A stretch of 41,099 bases of DNA from Oceanicaulis sp. BBD 1991-10 (GTDB taxonomy: Bacteria; Pseudomonadota; Alphaproteobacteria; Caulobacterales; Maricaulaceae): contig LYSW01000044.1 of NCBI GenBank assembly GCA_001657295.1, forward strand, positions 1-41,099. The letters run 5' to 3'. This document shows positions 15,374-24,685 of the stretch, in pieces (the first letter of the stretch is position 1; each line of letters starts with the position of its first letter). The notes under the pieces are model-generated. The model worked only from the letters and a program-made list of their open reading frames with translations, did no database searches and was not told where the DNA came from. Position numbers and translations under genes: made by a program.

Positions 15374-16495
15374 ATGGATCGCCGTACATTCCTGTCAGGA
15401 GCCTGTGTCGTCGCTGCAGGCGCCGCATCGGCCTGTTCCCAGGAGGGCGCGCAGCCAGGCGGCGCCGCCGCGCCGGCGGTCAATCGGCGGCAGACCCGGC
15501 GCCTGCGCATGGTGACGACCTGGCCGACCGGCTTTCCTGGGCTCGGCACCGCCGCAGAGCGGACGGCGCAATATATCGAGGAGATGTCCGGCGGGGAGAT
15601 CGAAGTCGAAGTCTACGGAGCCGGTGAAATCGTCGGCGCTTTCGAGGTCTTCGATGCCGTCTCCAACGGCGTCGCGGACATGTACCACGCAGCCGAATAC
15701 TACTGGCAGGGCCGCTCTCCGGCCTATAATTTCTTCTGCGCCGTGCCGATGGGCATGACCGCCGCGGAAATCATGGCGTGGGTGGAGTTTGGCGGCGGCC
15801 AGGAGCTGTGGAACGAACTCGCCGGTCAGTTCAACCTGATCGCCTTCCAGGCCGGCAACACCGGTCACCAGATGGGCGGATGGTTCAAGCAGGAAGTCAA
15901 TTCGCTTGAGGACTTTCGGGGCTTGCGCATGCGCATCCCCGGCCTGGGCGGTGCGATCATTCGCGAGTTGGGCGGCGCGGCCGTCGCCCTTTCCGGCGGC
16001 GAGATCTACTCCTCGCTGCAATCCGGCGCGATTGACGCGACTGAATGGGTCGGTCCTTGGAATGACCTCGCCTTCGGCTTCTATCGCGAGGCGCCTTTCT
16101 ATTACGGCCCCGGCTTCCACGAACCCGGGTCCGCCCTGGGTCTTGGGATCAATCTTGGAGTCTGGGAGAGCCTGCCGGGCGAGCACCAGGCGATCATCCG
16201 GGCCGCCTGCCGCGCGGCCAATAATCAATCGCTCGCTGAATTCACCTATCAAAACGGCCTGGCGCTGCGCATGCTGACCCAAGAGCACGGCGTGCAGCTG
16301 CGCAGCTTCTCTGACGAGATCTGGACCGAGGTCGGCCGGATCGCGGAGCAGGTCGTCGCGGACACCGCGAACGCCGATCCGCTGAGCCGGCGCGTTTATG
16401 AGAGCTATGTCCGCACGCGCCGTCTGGGCCGGGATTGGGCGAACATCTCCGACGCGCCGTATTACCAGCAGCGTGAGCGCGTGCTCGGACGATAG
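15374..16495 (+). CDS. TRAP transporter solute-binding protein, TakP-like, predicted Tat lipoprotein
   Basis: This is the periplasmic substrate-capture subunit of a TRAP importer, 373 residues. The N terminus MDRRTFLSGACVVAAGAASA carries a twin-arginine motif and a lipobox-like end (ASAC, Cys21), suggesting Tat export and lipid anchoring. The mature part has RMVTTWPTGFPGLGT, YGAGEIVGAFEVFDAVS, LRMRIPGLGG and GAIDATEWVGPWNDLAFG. These match the 2-oxoacid-binding TakP group, so pyruvate-like or other keto/organic acids are plausible substrates. GGAGA lies 8 bases before the ATG. It is the first gene of a rightward operon with both permease subunits. Confidence 0.93.
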   Translation: MDRRTFLSGACVVAAGAASACSQEGAQPGGAAAPAVNRRQTRRLRMVTTWPTGFPGLGTAAERTAQYIEEMSGGEIEVEVYGAGEIVGAFEVFDAVSNGVADMYHAAEYYWQGRSPAYNFFCAVPMGMTAAEIMAWVEFGGGQELWNELAGQFNLIAFQAGNTGHQMGGWFKQEVNSLEDFRGLRMRIPGLGGAIIRELGGAAVALSGGEIYSSLQSGAIDATEWVGPWNDLAFGFYREAPFYYGPGFHEPGSALGLGINLGVWESLPGEHQAIIRAACRAANNQSLAEFTYQNGLALRMLTQEHGVQLRSFSDEIWTEVGRIAEQVVADTANADPLSRRVYESYVRTRRLGRDWANISDAPYYQQRERVLGR

Positions 16496-16498
16496 CCG

Positions 16499-17281
16499 AT
16501 GCGGCCCGGGGACATCCTGCTTGTCTGTCTGATCGGCCTGACCCTGACCGGTCTTGGTCTGGATGCGGTCAGCAACGGCGCGCTCGGCGCGTGGTTGCCG
16601 GCTCACCTGCCGGCGATCGGGGCGCGGACCGGTCAGGCTTTGGGCTGGATCGGATGGGCCGTGTCGCCGCTCATCCTGGTTCCCCTTGTCAGCGCGGTCT
16701 TGGGCTCAGTCGTTGGAACGCCGAATTGGCTGGCCGCCGGATTGCGCCGCGGCGCCTTGGCGATCGACGCCGTATCCACGACGGTGGCGGACGCCGTGCG
16801 CTGGGCCGCGCTGGCGTTGGTTCTGATCACGGCGCTCATCGTTGTTCAGCGCTATGTCTTCGGGATCTCAATCACCAAGCTGCAGGAAAGCGTCATCTAC
16901 CTGCACTCGCTCCTATTTTTGCTGACCAGCGCTGCGGCGCTGCTGACGGGCGGCCATGTGCGTGTGGATATCATCTATTCCAAGCTGTCCGAAAAAGGCC
17001 GCGCCTGGACCGATCTGGCGGGCATATATCTGGCGCTCATCCCGATGAGCTGGCTGATCCTTGAGACCTCGCGATCCTATGTCGGCGGGGCCTGGCGGAT
17101 CCTGGAACGCTCACGGGAGACCGATGGATTGCCGCTGGTCTTCCTGCTCAAGACGGCGATCCCGGTTTTCGCGATCATGATGATCCTTCAAGGCCTGTCC
17201 ATGGCGGCGCGCGCCGCGCTCACCGTCTCCAATCGCACGGCGCCGCCGGTCGGCGTCGATGCGGGCGAACACGAGCTTTAG
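16499..17281 (+). CDS. TRAP transporter small permease subunit (DctQ-type) with N-terminal extension
   Basis: This is the membrane partner linking the solute-binding protein to the large TRAP permease. At 260 residues it is longer than the usual DctQ (about 160-190). The four-helix DctQ domain occupies about residues 95-245, including the family's VRVDIIYSKLS segment. The first about 75 residues add two further hydrophobic helices (about 5-22 and 47-72). Such extended subunits accompany TakP-type TRAP systems. It begins 3 bases after the binding-protein stop and ends 9 bases before the large-subunit start. The ribosome-binding site is weak, which suggests coupling. Confidence 0.9.
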   Translation: MRPGDILLVCLIGLTLTGLGLDAVSNGALGAWLPAHLPAIGARTGQALGWIGWAVSPLILVPLVSAVLGSVVGTPNWLAAGLRRGALAIDAVSTTVADAVRWAALALVLITALIVVQRYVFGISITKLQESVIYLHSLLFLLTSAAALLTGGHVRVDIIYSKLSEKGRAWTDLAGIYLALIPMSWLILETSRSYVGGAWRILERSRETDGLPLVFLLKTAIPVFAIMMILQGLSMAARAALTVSNRTAPPVGVDAGEHEL

Positions 17282-17290
17282 GAGCCGGAC

Positions 17291-18865
17291 ATGGACCTGA
17301 TCTTTCAGCTCTTGCCGTTCCTCATGTTCATCGCCGCCTTTGCGGCCTTGCTTCGCGGCTTCCCGGTCGCCTTCACCCTTGCCGGCGTCGGCCTGGCGTT
17401 TGCGTTGCTCGGGCTGGCCCTGGGCGCTTTCGATCCCCTGCATCTGCGCGCCTTCCCGCAGCGCATCTACGGCAACATCATGGAGATGGACAAATCCATC
17501 CTGGTGGCCGTGCCGCTCTTCGTGTTCATGGGCGTGATGCTGGAGAAATCTCGCATCGCGGAGGAATTGCTGGAAGCGATGGGCGCGCTGTTCGGCACGC
17601 TGCGCGGCGGGCTGGGCATCTCGGTCGTGGTCGTGGGCGCCTTGCTTGCGGCGTCGACCGGCATTGTCGGCGCGACGGTCGTCACCATGGGGCTGTTATC
17701 GCTGCCAACCATGCTCAAGCGCGGTTATGACCCAGCGCTCGCCTCCGGCTCCATCGCTGCGGCCGGCACGCTTGGACAAATCATCCCGCCCTCGATCGTC
17801 CTGGTCCTCCTGGGCGATCAGCTCAGCTCCGCCTACGCCGAAGCGCAAAGGGCCCAAGGCATTTTCTCGCCGGATGTGGTTTCGGTCGGCGACCTGTTCG
17901 CAGGCGCGCTCATTCCCGGCTTGATGCTGGTCGGCGTATACGTTTTATATCAGATCCTTACGGCGCTTTTCAGACCGAGCGCCTCACCGGCGATCCCCAA
18001 GGCGGAATTGCACGCGGACTGGGGCCGGATCATCGCCGCCCTCGCCCCGCCGCTGGTGCTCATCATCGCCGTGCTCGGCTCGATCCTTTCCGGTTTGGCG
18101 ACTCCGACCGAAGCCGCCGGCGTCGGCGCGGTCGGCGCGACTTTGCTCGCCGGCTTCCGAAACGCCGGCTCCCGGTCCAACTCCAGGCTCGGGCGATCGG
18201 TGGTGTTCGCCGGCGCGCTGGCGCTGCTCGCCCTGATCGCATCGGTTCTCGTCGTCGATTTGCGGACCGGCGAGGCCGGCGCCGCATTGGCGGCGGCCTA
18301 TGGTCTTGCTGCGATCGCCATGGCCGGCGGCGTCTACGCTCTGGTGCGGCTATATCGCAGCGGAGTGCTCGATGCGGTGATGCGCGCCACGGCGCAAATC
18401 TCTGCGATGGTCTTCGTGATCCTGATCGGGGCGAGCCTGTTCGCGCTGGTGTTCCGCGAGCTGGGCGGCGATCAAAGCGTGCGCGCGGCGCTTGAAGCGG
18501 TTCCAGGCGGCGTTTTCGGCGCTCTGGCCGTGGTCATGATCGTCATGTTCCTCCTCGGCTTTTTCCTCGATTTCATCGAGATCACCTTTGTTGTCGTGCC
18601 GATTGTCGCGCCCATCCTCTTGATGATGGGCGTGGATCCGGTCTGGTTGGGGGTCTTGATGGCGTTGAACCTGCAAACCAGCTTCCTGACGCCCCCCTTC
18701 GGATTCGCGCTCTTTTATCTGCGCGGCGTCGCGCCGCCGGAGCTGACGACCGGCGCGATCTATCGCGGCGCGGCGCCCTTTGTCGGCATCCAGCTGATCG
18801 CCATCGCCGCCGTGGTCGCCCTGCCCTGGCTGGCGACCTGGCTTCCAGGAGCGCTCTATGACTGA
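17291..18865 (+). CDS. dctM: TRAP transporter large permease subunit (DctM-type) with central insertion
   Basis: This is the ion-coupled transport subunit of the TRAP importer, 524 residues against about 425 in standard DctM. The typical features are present: GALLAASTGIVGATVVTMG, AGTLGQIIPPSIVLVLLGDQ and LNLQTSFLTPPFGFALFYLRG. About 75 extra residues after ATPTEAAGVGAVGA (roughly residues 290-360) add two hydrophobic helices, as seen in the TakM-like subgroup. AGGAG lies 6 bases before the ATG. Its last eight bases overlap the start of the AI-2E-family gene. Confidence 0.94.
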   Translation: MDLIFQLLPFLMFIAAFAALLRGFPVAFTLAGVGLAFALLGLALGAFDPLHLRAFPQRIYGNIMEMDKSILVAVPLFVFMGVMLEKSRIAEELLEAMGALFGTLRGGLGISVVVVGALLAASTGIVGATVVTMGLLSLPTMLKRGYDPALASGSIAAAGTLGQIIPPSIVLVLLGDQLSSAYAEAQRAQGIFSPDVVSVGDLFAGALIPGLMLVGVYVLYQILTALFRPSASPAIPKAELHADWGRIIAALAPPLVLIIAVLGSILSGLATPTEAAGVGAVGATLLAGFRNAGSRSNSRLGRSVVFAGALALLALIASVLVVDLRTGEAGAALAAAYGLAAIAMAGGVYALVRLYRSGVLDAVMRATAQISAMVFVILIGASLFALVFRELGGDQSVRAALEAVPGGVFGALAVVMIVMFLLGFFLDFIEITFVVVPIVAPILLMMGVDPVWLGVLMALNLQTSFLTPPFGFALFYLRGVAPPELTTGAIYRGAAPFVGIQLIAIAAVVALPWLATWLPGALYD

Positions 18866-19997
18866 TCGCGACGATCATGCCGACGTGATCGCGGACCGCC
18901 GCAGCCTGCAACGGCTATTCATCCTGGTTCTGGCGCTTGGCGTGTCGCTGATCTTTCTCTGGATGATCCGCGGCTTTCTCGGCGCCCTGTTTCTGGCCGC
19001 CGTCATCGCGCTCTTCCTGATGCCGGTGGAGAACCGCCTGAGCGTGTGGCTTGGGGGACGGCGCAATCTGGCGGGCGCGCTGGTCCTGCTTCTCGCGGTC
19101 TTCCTCGTGCTGATCCCGTTAGGGGTCGTTCTCGCGATCGTGACGGACCAGGCGGTTGATATCAGCGGCGTCCTGATCCCCTGGATTCAAACTCAGGTCA
19201 CGGCGCTTCGCACCGACGGAATCGAAGCCCTGCCCGACTGGGTCCCGTTCAAGGAAGTTCTCGCGCCCTATCAGCAGCAGATCACCCAGCAACTGGCGGA
19301 ATTCGCCGCAACGGCCGGCGGCTTTTTCGTCAGCGCCCTGCGCAGCGCGACCAGCGGGACGCTCGGCTTCTTCCTCAACATGGTCGTGCTTTTGTTCGGG
19401 CTGTTCTTCTTTCTCACCCAGGGCGACCGGCTCAGCGAGCGCGGCCTCGCCCTGCTGCCCATGCCGGCGGAGGACCGCGAACTGCTCGCGCAGCGGACCC
19501 TGTCCACAATCCGGGCGACGGTGAAAGGCACCTTCGTCATCGCCTTGATCCAGGGCGTGCTGACCGGCATGGCGCTCTGGCTCGCGGGCGTGCCGGGGGC
19601 GGCCTTCTGGGCGACGGTGACGGCGGTTTTGTCGATCATTCCCGGCGTCGGCCCGCCCCTGGTCTGGGGCCCCGCCGGCATCTGGCTGATCGCCACGGGC
19701 AATTATCTGGAGGGCGGACTGCTGCTGGCCTGGGGCGCGCTGGTGGTCGGCGTGATCGACAATCTTTTGAGGCCCAGCCTGGTTGGAAAAGACTCCAAGC
19801 TTTCCGACCTGATGGTCCTGATCTCGACCCTGGGCGGGCTCACCCTGTTTGGCCCGATCGGGATCATCCTGGGTCCCGTGATCGCGGCGCTGTTCGCATC
19901 GGTCTGGTATCTTTATGCGCAGACCTATGCGCCTTTGCTGGCCGATCCGCGCACGCCGGACAAGAGCGAGCCGCCGGGCGGCGATCAGCCTGCATAG
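18858..19997 (+). CDS. AI-2E family (DUF20) membrane permease
   Basis: This is a 379-residue protein of the family that includes TqsA/PerM-type exporters and some Na+/H+ antiporters. It has about eight hydrophobic helices. The conserved C-terminal half contains ATVKGTFVIALIQGVLTG, IPGVGPPLVW and the IDNLLRPSLVGKDSKL segment (about 295-310). The ATG lies inside the end of the TRAP large-subunit gene, with AGGAG 6 bases upstream, so it is expressed with the TRAP operon. A functional link to the importer is unproven. Its 3' end overlaps the convergent M48 protease gene by 13 bases. Confidence 0.92.
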   Translation: MTDRDDHADVIADRRSLQRLFILVLALGVSLIFLWMIRGFLGALFLAAVIALFLMPVENRLSVWLGGRRNLAGALVLLLAVFLVLIPLGVVLAIVTDQAVDISGVLIPWIQTQVTALRTDGIEALPDWVPFKEVLAPYQQQITQQLAEFAATAGGFFVSALRSATSGTLGFFLNMVVLLFGLFFFLTQGDRLSERGLALLPMPAEDRELLAQRTLSTIRATVKGTFVIALIQGVLTGMALWLAGVPGAAFWATVTAVLSIIPGVGPPLVWGPAGIWLIATGNYLEGGLLLAWGALVVGVIDNLLRPSLVGKDSKLSDLMVLISTLGGLTLFGPIGIILGPVIAALFASVWYLYAQTYAPLLADPRTPDKSEPPGGDQPA

Positions 19998-20947
19998 CGC
20001 CGCAGCGCTTCGATCCGTTTGGAAATCGGCGGATGAGTCGCAAACAGGCCCGCAAAGCCGGCCTTGTCGTCATGCAGGAACATCTGTCGCAATTCGCGCG
20101 GCGCCGCCTCCACATCCGAGCGGCCCGAGATCCGCTCAAGCGCCGAGATCATCGCGTCAGGGTTTTTGGTCAGCGCCACCGCCCCGGCGTCCGCCATGTA
20201 TTCTCTGGCGCGCGACATGGAAAAGCGGATCACCATCGCGAGCACCCAAGCCACGGCGATCGCGGCGATGGCGACCAGAAGCAGGACGCCGGCATTGCCC
20301 GAGCTGCCGCGCCTTGCACCGCCCGCGCGAACCAGCGAGCCGCGAAACAGGCCGCGGGCCATCAATTCGACGGTGAAGGAGATGATCCCCACAAAAATCA
20401 CCGCGATGACCAAGAGGCGCACATCCCGGTTCTCGATATGTGTCAGCTCGTGGGCGAGAACCGCTTCCAGCTCCTCGTCATTCAATGCCTGCAACAAGCC
20501 GCGGGTGACGGTGACGGCAGCTTTCGCCTCGCTCAAGCCCGAGGCGTAGGCGTTCAACGCCGGGCTTTCGATTATGCGAAGGCCCGGCATCGGGCGGCCG
20601 CGTGAGATGCTGAGATTTTCAAGAAGATTCCAGAGCCTGGGCTCTTCGCTTCGGGTCACCGGGCGCGCTCCGACAGAGGCGTCAATGATATTTTGGTGGA
20701 AGACCCAGGCGATGGCGAACCAGATCAGAGCCGCCAGCAGCGCCGCCGGCGCCAGCTCAAGCGTGCGGTCGGCAGCCAGGCGCAAGTCGAGCGCGACATC
20801 ACCGCCGCCGCCCGTTCCAAGCCCCATATAGACCAGCACGCCCGCGAAAAGCAGCAATAGAAGAAGGACCGGAAACCCCGCCAGAAGCAGCAGGGATTTC
20901 AGATTATTGTTCCAGATATGGGTGCGCAGTCCGACCGCCGGGGTCAT
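19985..20947 (-). CDS. M48 family membrane zinc metalloprotease (HtpX-like)
   Basis: This membrane-anchored peptidase may act in membrane-protein quality control. The 320-residue product has two N-terminal hydrophobic helices (about 18-43 and 67-84), the zinc/catalytic motif HELTH (His166, Glu167, His170), two further helices, and the third-ligand region SRAREYMADAGAV (Glu about 245). The start lies 15 bases after the lemA stop and has no good ribosome-binding site, so it is likely coupled to lemA translation. LemA-M48 pairing is a recurrent arrangement. The lemA here is frameshifted, which matters for how this gene is expressed. Confidence 0.92.
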   Translation of the reverse strand: MTPAVGLRTHIWNNNLKSLLLLAGFPVLLLLLLFAGVLVYMGLGTGGGGDVALDLRLAADRTLELAPAALLAALIWFAIAWVFHQNIIDASVGARPVTRSEEPRLWNLLENLSISRGRPMPGLRIIESPALNAYASGLSEAKAAVTVTRGLLQALNDEELEAVLAHELTHIENRDVRLLVIAVIFVGIISFTVELMARGLFRGSLVRAGGARRGSSGNAGVLLLVAIAAIAVAWVLAMVIRFSMSRAREYMADAGAVALTKNPDAMISALERISGRSDVEAAPRELRQMFLHDDKAGFAGLFATHPPISKRIEALRRYAG

Positions 20948-20962
20948 GACGGCGCCGCAGCC

Positions 20963-21519
20963 CTAGAAGCTCACATTGGGCGCGGCTTCCACCTTGGCCC
21001 GTTCCGATGCGGCCACTTCGAAGAATTCCTCTTCCTTGAAGCCGAACGAATTCGCCAGAACCACGGCCGGAAACTGCTCGATCGCCGTATTGTATTCGGC
21101 GACCGCATTGTTGAAAAAGCGACGCGCCGCCGCGATCTTGTTTTCCAGATCCGCCAGCTCATTCTGCACAGGAAGTTCTGGTTCGCCTTCAGGTCCGGAT
21201 AGGCTTCAGACAGCGCGAACAACTGGCGCAGCGCACCGGTCAGCATGTTTTCCGCCTGGGCCAATTCCTTGGTCGATCCCGCATCCACCGCCTGCTGGCG
21301 CGCAGCGACGACCCGTTCCAGGGTCTCCTTCTCATGGCTGGCGTAGCCCTTAACGGTCTCCACCAGATTGGGCACCAGGTCATGGCGTTGTTTGAGCTGA
21401 ACATCGATATCGCCCCAGGCTTGCCGCGTGGTTTGCCGCAAGGCCACAAGCCTGTTGTAGATCAACACAATGACCAGGCCGATCAAGACGATCAGACCGA
21501 GGACAAACAGCAATTCCAT
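20963..21519 (-). pseudogene. lemA: lemA, disrupted by an apparent 4-base deletion
   Basis: LemA-family proteins have one N-terminal helix and a coiled-coil body. This copy reads normally from ATG 21519 (AGGAGA upstream) through residue 117, ANQNFL, then leaves frame. The family sequence resumes in another frame at QNELADLENKIAAARRFF and runs to a stop at 20963. Relatives read NFLQLQNEL; here only two bases (21167-21168) lie between the FL codon and QN, so four bases appear lost. Restoring them gives 186 residues, the usual length. The out-of-frame product would end at 20971, close to the normal stop. This is either a real mutation or a sequencing or assembly error. The second half is too well conserved to be old decay. 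Confidence 0.85.
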
Positions 21520-21613
21520 GACCTGTTCTCCTATCTCAGTTCAGCCAGCGCATGCGTGACCTGACAAACCCCAGTGATACCGGGTCTATGCCACGCCGCC
21601 AACGCAGCAGGCG

Positions 21614-23854
21614 TTAACGCGCGTCGAATTTCAGATTCGAGAAGCCCTTCGGCGCCATGCGTCCGGCCTGCGCCCGTTTGGCTTCATAAAGCTTCCAGGT
21701 GTCCACTTCATGGCGACGCCCCGCCGGATCAATCCGGACCAGACCGTCAGCGGCATGGAAGACGCTGATATCGGCGACCACCCCGCCCTTGCCGCCCATC
21801 AGGCGCACGCCCTTGCCACGAGCCATTTCCGGGATTTCGCTCAAAGAGAAGACCAGCAGCTTCTTATTCTTGCCCAGCACGGCCACCGTATCGCCTGAGG
21901 CCGGTATGGCGCAGATCATTCTTTCTCCGGCCTGAACATTGAGCACCTGGCGTCCGGCGCGCTTGATCGCCGGCAAATCCTTTTCCGCGACGACGAAGCC
22001 GTGGCCGGAGGACTGCGCCAGCAACAGCTTGCGCTCCGGCTCGAAGCGCATCAGCGCAATGGGCGACGCCGCTTCATCCAGGTCGATGGTCAGACGCACC
22101 GGCTCGCCGAAGCCTCGTCCCCCGGGAAGCTTGGCGCCCTCAAACGTGAACACCCGCCCGTCGGTGGCGAAGAGCAAGAGCTTGTCGGTGGTCTCCGCCT
22201 TAATGGCGAATTGCGTTTCATCGCCATCCTTGTGCTTGATGCCGGACACATCGTCGACATGGCCCTTCAATGCGCGAATCCAGCCCATTTTGGAGAGCAC
22301 GACCGTGATCGGTTCGCGCGCGATCAGCGCTTCCTCCACCGCATCCGCCAGATCGGCCGCCGGGGCGTCCGCATAGCTCGTGCGCCGAGCGCCCAGATCG
22401 GTGTCCTTTCCGAAGCGCTTCTTCACTTCGACGATCTCAGAGTCGACTCTCTTCCACTGCAGATCGTCGTCGCCGATCAGGGCCGTCAACTCGGCGCGTT
22501 CCGCCTGGAGCTTTTGCTCCTCGCCCTTGATCTCCATCTCTTCCAGCTTGCGCAGGGCGCGCAGGCGCATGTTCAAGATCGCCTCGGCCTGGCGCTCGGA
22601 CAGGTGGAAGGTTTCGATCAGCGTCGCCTTGGGGTGATCCTCAAAGCGGATGATGCGGATCACCTCGTCGATATTGAGATAGGCGACAAGATAGCCGGCC
22701 AGGACCTCCAGCCGGTCCTCCACCTGCTCGAGGCGCTTCTTCGCCCGCCGCGTCACCACGACCCGGCGATGGTCGAGCCAAATCTGCAAGGCCTCTTTCA
22801 AGCCGACCACTCGAGGCGCGCCGGTCGGATCAAGGACGTTGAGATTGAGCGCGAAGCGCACTTCAAGATCGGTGACTTTGAACAGGGATTCCATCAGCAG
22901 CTCGGGATCGATGGTTCGGCTCTTGGGTTCAAGGACCAGGCGGACATCCTCAGCGCTTTCGTCCATCACGTCCGCGAGCAGCGGCAGCTTTTTGGCTTCC
23001 AGAAGCGAGGCGATGCGTTCAATCAGCTTCGCTTTTTGAACCAGGTAGGGAATCTCCGTGACGATGACGCGCCATTGGCCTCGCCCCAAATCCTCTTTCT
23101 CCCAACGCGCGCGCAGACGGAAACCGCCGCGGCCGGTTTCGTAGGCCTCCAGAATGGACTCGCGCGGTTCGACGCAGACGCCGCCGGTGGGAAAGTCGGG
23201 GCCTTCGACATAGTTAAGAAGGGTCTCGGTGCGCGCCGCCGGCGTTTTGATCAGATGGCGCGCCGCATCGCACAGCTCCGCCGCGTTGTGCGGCGGGATA
23301 TTGGTGGCCATGCCCACGGCGATGCCGGCCGAGCCGTTCGCGAGCAGGTTGGGAAAGGCCGCCGGCAAGACGATGGGTTCGGAATCCTCGCCGTCATACG
23401 TCTCGCGAAAGTCCACCGCCCCGGCGTCATAGTCAGCCAGGATCAATCGCGCCGCTTCGGTCAGACGCGCTTCGGTATACCGCATGGCGGCCGCGCCATC
23501 GCCGTCGACATTGCCGAAATTGCCTTGGCCTTCCACCAGCGGGTAGCGCGAGGCGAAGTCCTGGGCGAGACGCACCAGCGCTTCATACACCGCCTGGTCG
23601 CCATGGGGATGAAAGCGGCCGATCACGTCACCGACGACGCGGGCCGACTTCTTAAACGCCGCCTCCGGATCCAGCTTCAAAAGGCGCATGGCGTAAAGCA
23701 GCCGACGGTGCACCGGCTTCAGGCCGTCCCGCGCGTCGGGCAGCGCCCGCTGCGTGATGGTGGACAGGGCATAAGCCAGATAGCGCGAGGACAGGGCGTC
23801 CTCAAACCGCTCTTCAAAGATCCGCCCGCCGTCGCCGGTGAATTGCTCGCCCAT
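21614..23854 (-). CDS. parC: DNA topoisomerase IV subunit A
   Basis: ParC is the DNA-cutting subunit of topoisomerase IV, which unlinks replicated chromosomes. The 746-residue product has the N-terminal breakage-reunion domain with the catalytic tyrosine in [10 protein letters not shown], Tyr126. The quinolone-region segment is [18 protein letters not shown], with Gln87 at the position of E. coli Ser80. The C-terminal beta-pinwheel region follows, for example [11 protein letters not shown]. ParC rather than GyrA is indicated by the length and the lack of a canonical GyrA box. A -10-like TATACT and a GAATC site lie upstream (23866-23887). The gap to lemA (94 bases) holds no gene. Confidence 0.95.
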   Translation of the reverse strand: MGEQFTGDGGRIFEERFEDALSSRYLAYALSTITQRALPDARDGLKPVHRRLLYAMRLLKLDPEAAFKKSARVVGDVIGRFHPHGDQAVYEALVRLAQDFASRYPLVEGQGNFGNVDGDGAAAMRYTEARLTEAARLILADYDAGAVDFRETYDGEDSEPIVLPAAFPNLLANGSAGIAVGMATNIPPHNAAELCDAARHLIKTPAARTETLLNYVEGPDFPTGGVCVEPRESILEAYETGRGGFRLRARWEKEDLGRGQWRVIVTEIPYLVQKAKLIERIASLLEAKKLPLLADVMDESAEDVRLVLEPKSRTIDPELLMESLFKVTDLEVRFALNLNVLDPTGAPRVVGLKEALQIWLDHRRVVVTRRAKKRLEQVEDRLEVLAGYLVAYLNIDEVIRIIRFEDHPKATLIETFHLSERQAEAILNMRLRALRKLEEMEIKGEEQKLQAERAELTALIGDDDLQWKRVDSEIVEVKKRFGKDTDLGARRTSYADAPAADLADAVEEALIAREPITVVLSKMGWIRALKGHVDDVSGIKHKDGDETQFAIKAETTDKLLLFATDGRVFTFEGAKLPGGRGFGEPVRLTIDLDEAASPIALMRFEPERKLLLAQSSGHGFVVAEKDLPAIKRAGRQVLNVQAGERMICAIPASGDTVAVLGKNKKLLVFSLSEIPEMARGKGVRLMGGKGGVVADISVFHAADGLVRIDPAGRRHEVDTWKLYEAKRAQAGRMAPKGFSNLKFDAR

Positions 23855-23865
23855 GGCCGCCTCGT

Positions 23866-23887
23866 GATTCGATCAGCCATGAGTATA
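23866..23887 (-). promoter_or_regulatory. Candidate parC promoter element and GANTC site
   Basis: On the parC strand TATACT (23887-23882) is a good -10 hexamer without a clear -35. A GAATC site (23870-23866), the CcrM methylation sequence of alphaproteobacteria, lies between it and the ATG at 23854. The rest of the 102-base gap to recO shows nothing else. Regulation by methylation is only a possibility, since GANTC occurs often by chance. Confidence 0.3.
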
Positions 23888-23956
23888 GGCGCTTCGCCAT
23901 GTAATTGGCCGTGTGCGCCAGCACCCTTTCCACAGCTCGGTCGGGGGCACGCAGGC

Positions 23957-24685
23957 TTACGCGCTAGCGGCCGCCGCCAAGCGTTCGATCATCCGCGCGC
24001 GGGCATCCGGCAATCGCCGGTCCGCCGGCCAGAGAACCCGGCGCTCGATGAAGTGAGCGGTCAGCTTGAGCCCGGCCTCCACATCGCCGGGCTCAAGCCC
24101 AGGCTCGCCGCGCATGAAAGCCGGCAGCTTCAGCATGCGGTCCTTATAAGCTTCGCCGGCTTCTGAGCAGACCGCCCGGCCGGATTTCGGACTGACATAG
24201 ACAAGATCGCTCGTCGCTCCGGTGGCGGCGCATTTCCTGAGATCCAGCCCATAGCCGAGATCGGCCAGCAAACCGGCTTCCCACCTGACATACAGGGCCG
24301 GCCATAGATCGATTTCGTCCAGTGCGCCGATCAACACCTCAAACGCCTCATAGACGGCGGGGTGCGGTTCGCGCTCCGGCAGGCAAAGGCAGGCCATCGC
24401 ACAGGCTGAATTCAGGCCCGCCAGCGACGTCGCGTCCTCCATCAAATGCCCGGCCGAAAGCTCATCAGCTTCCACCTGGTAAGCGCCCAGATGATCTTCC
24501 AGACGAGCGCGCCAGACCAGATTGACGCGATTTCCCGGTTGCAGAACCGGTCGCAGGCTTCGGGAACGCCCGCCGCGAACGAGGCCGGCATGGCGGCCAT
24601 GCTCGGGCGTGAGCGCCTCGACGACCGCGCTGGTTTCGCCATGGGGCCGAACGGCGATGATGCGTCCTGGCCCGCTCCACTCCAT
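23957..24685 (-). CDS. recO: DNA repair protein RecO
   Basis: RecO anneals SSB-coated DNA and helps load RecA with RecR in the RecFOR pathway. The 242-residue product has the N-terminal OB-fold region (GRIIAVRPHGETSAVVEALT, 7-26), LVRGGRSRSLRPVLQPGN, and a helical C-terminal domain containing CAATGATSDLVYVSPKSGRAVC. Only part of the four-cysteine zinc site seen in some RecO proteins is present. Its ATG shares a base with the era stop (TGATG). It is the last gene of the rpoZ-to-recO operon. Confidence 0.93.
   Translation of the reverse strand: MEWSGPGRIIAVRPHGETSAVVEALTPEHGRHAGLVRGGRSRSLRPVLQPGNRVNLVWRARLEDHLGAYQVEADELSAGHLMEDATSLAGLNSACAMACLCLPEREPHPAVYEAFEVLIGALDEIDLWPALYVRWEAGLLADLGYGLDLRKCAATGATSDLVYVSPKSGRAVCSEAGEAYKDRMLKLPAFMRGEPGLEPGDVEAGLKLTAHFIERRVLWPADRRLPDARARMIERLAAAASA

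Noticed and set aside
21160-21175. Programmed ribosomal frameshift in lemA
   Set aside because: There is no slippery heptamer or following pseudoknot, and LemA is not known to need recoding. A missing four bases restores the family length and sequence exactly.
22001-24166. 721-codon open frame on the plus strand opposite parC and recO
   Set aside because: It is the antisense of well-conserved ParC and RecO with no motif of its own.
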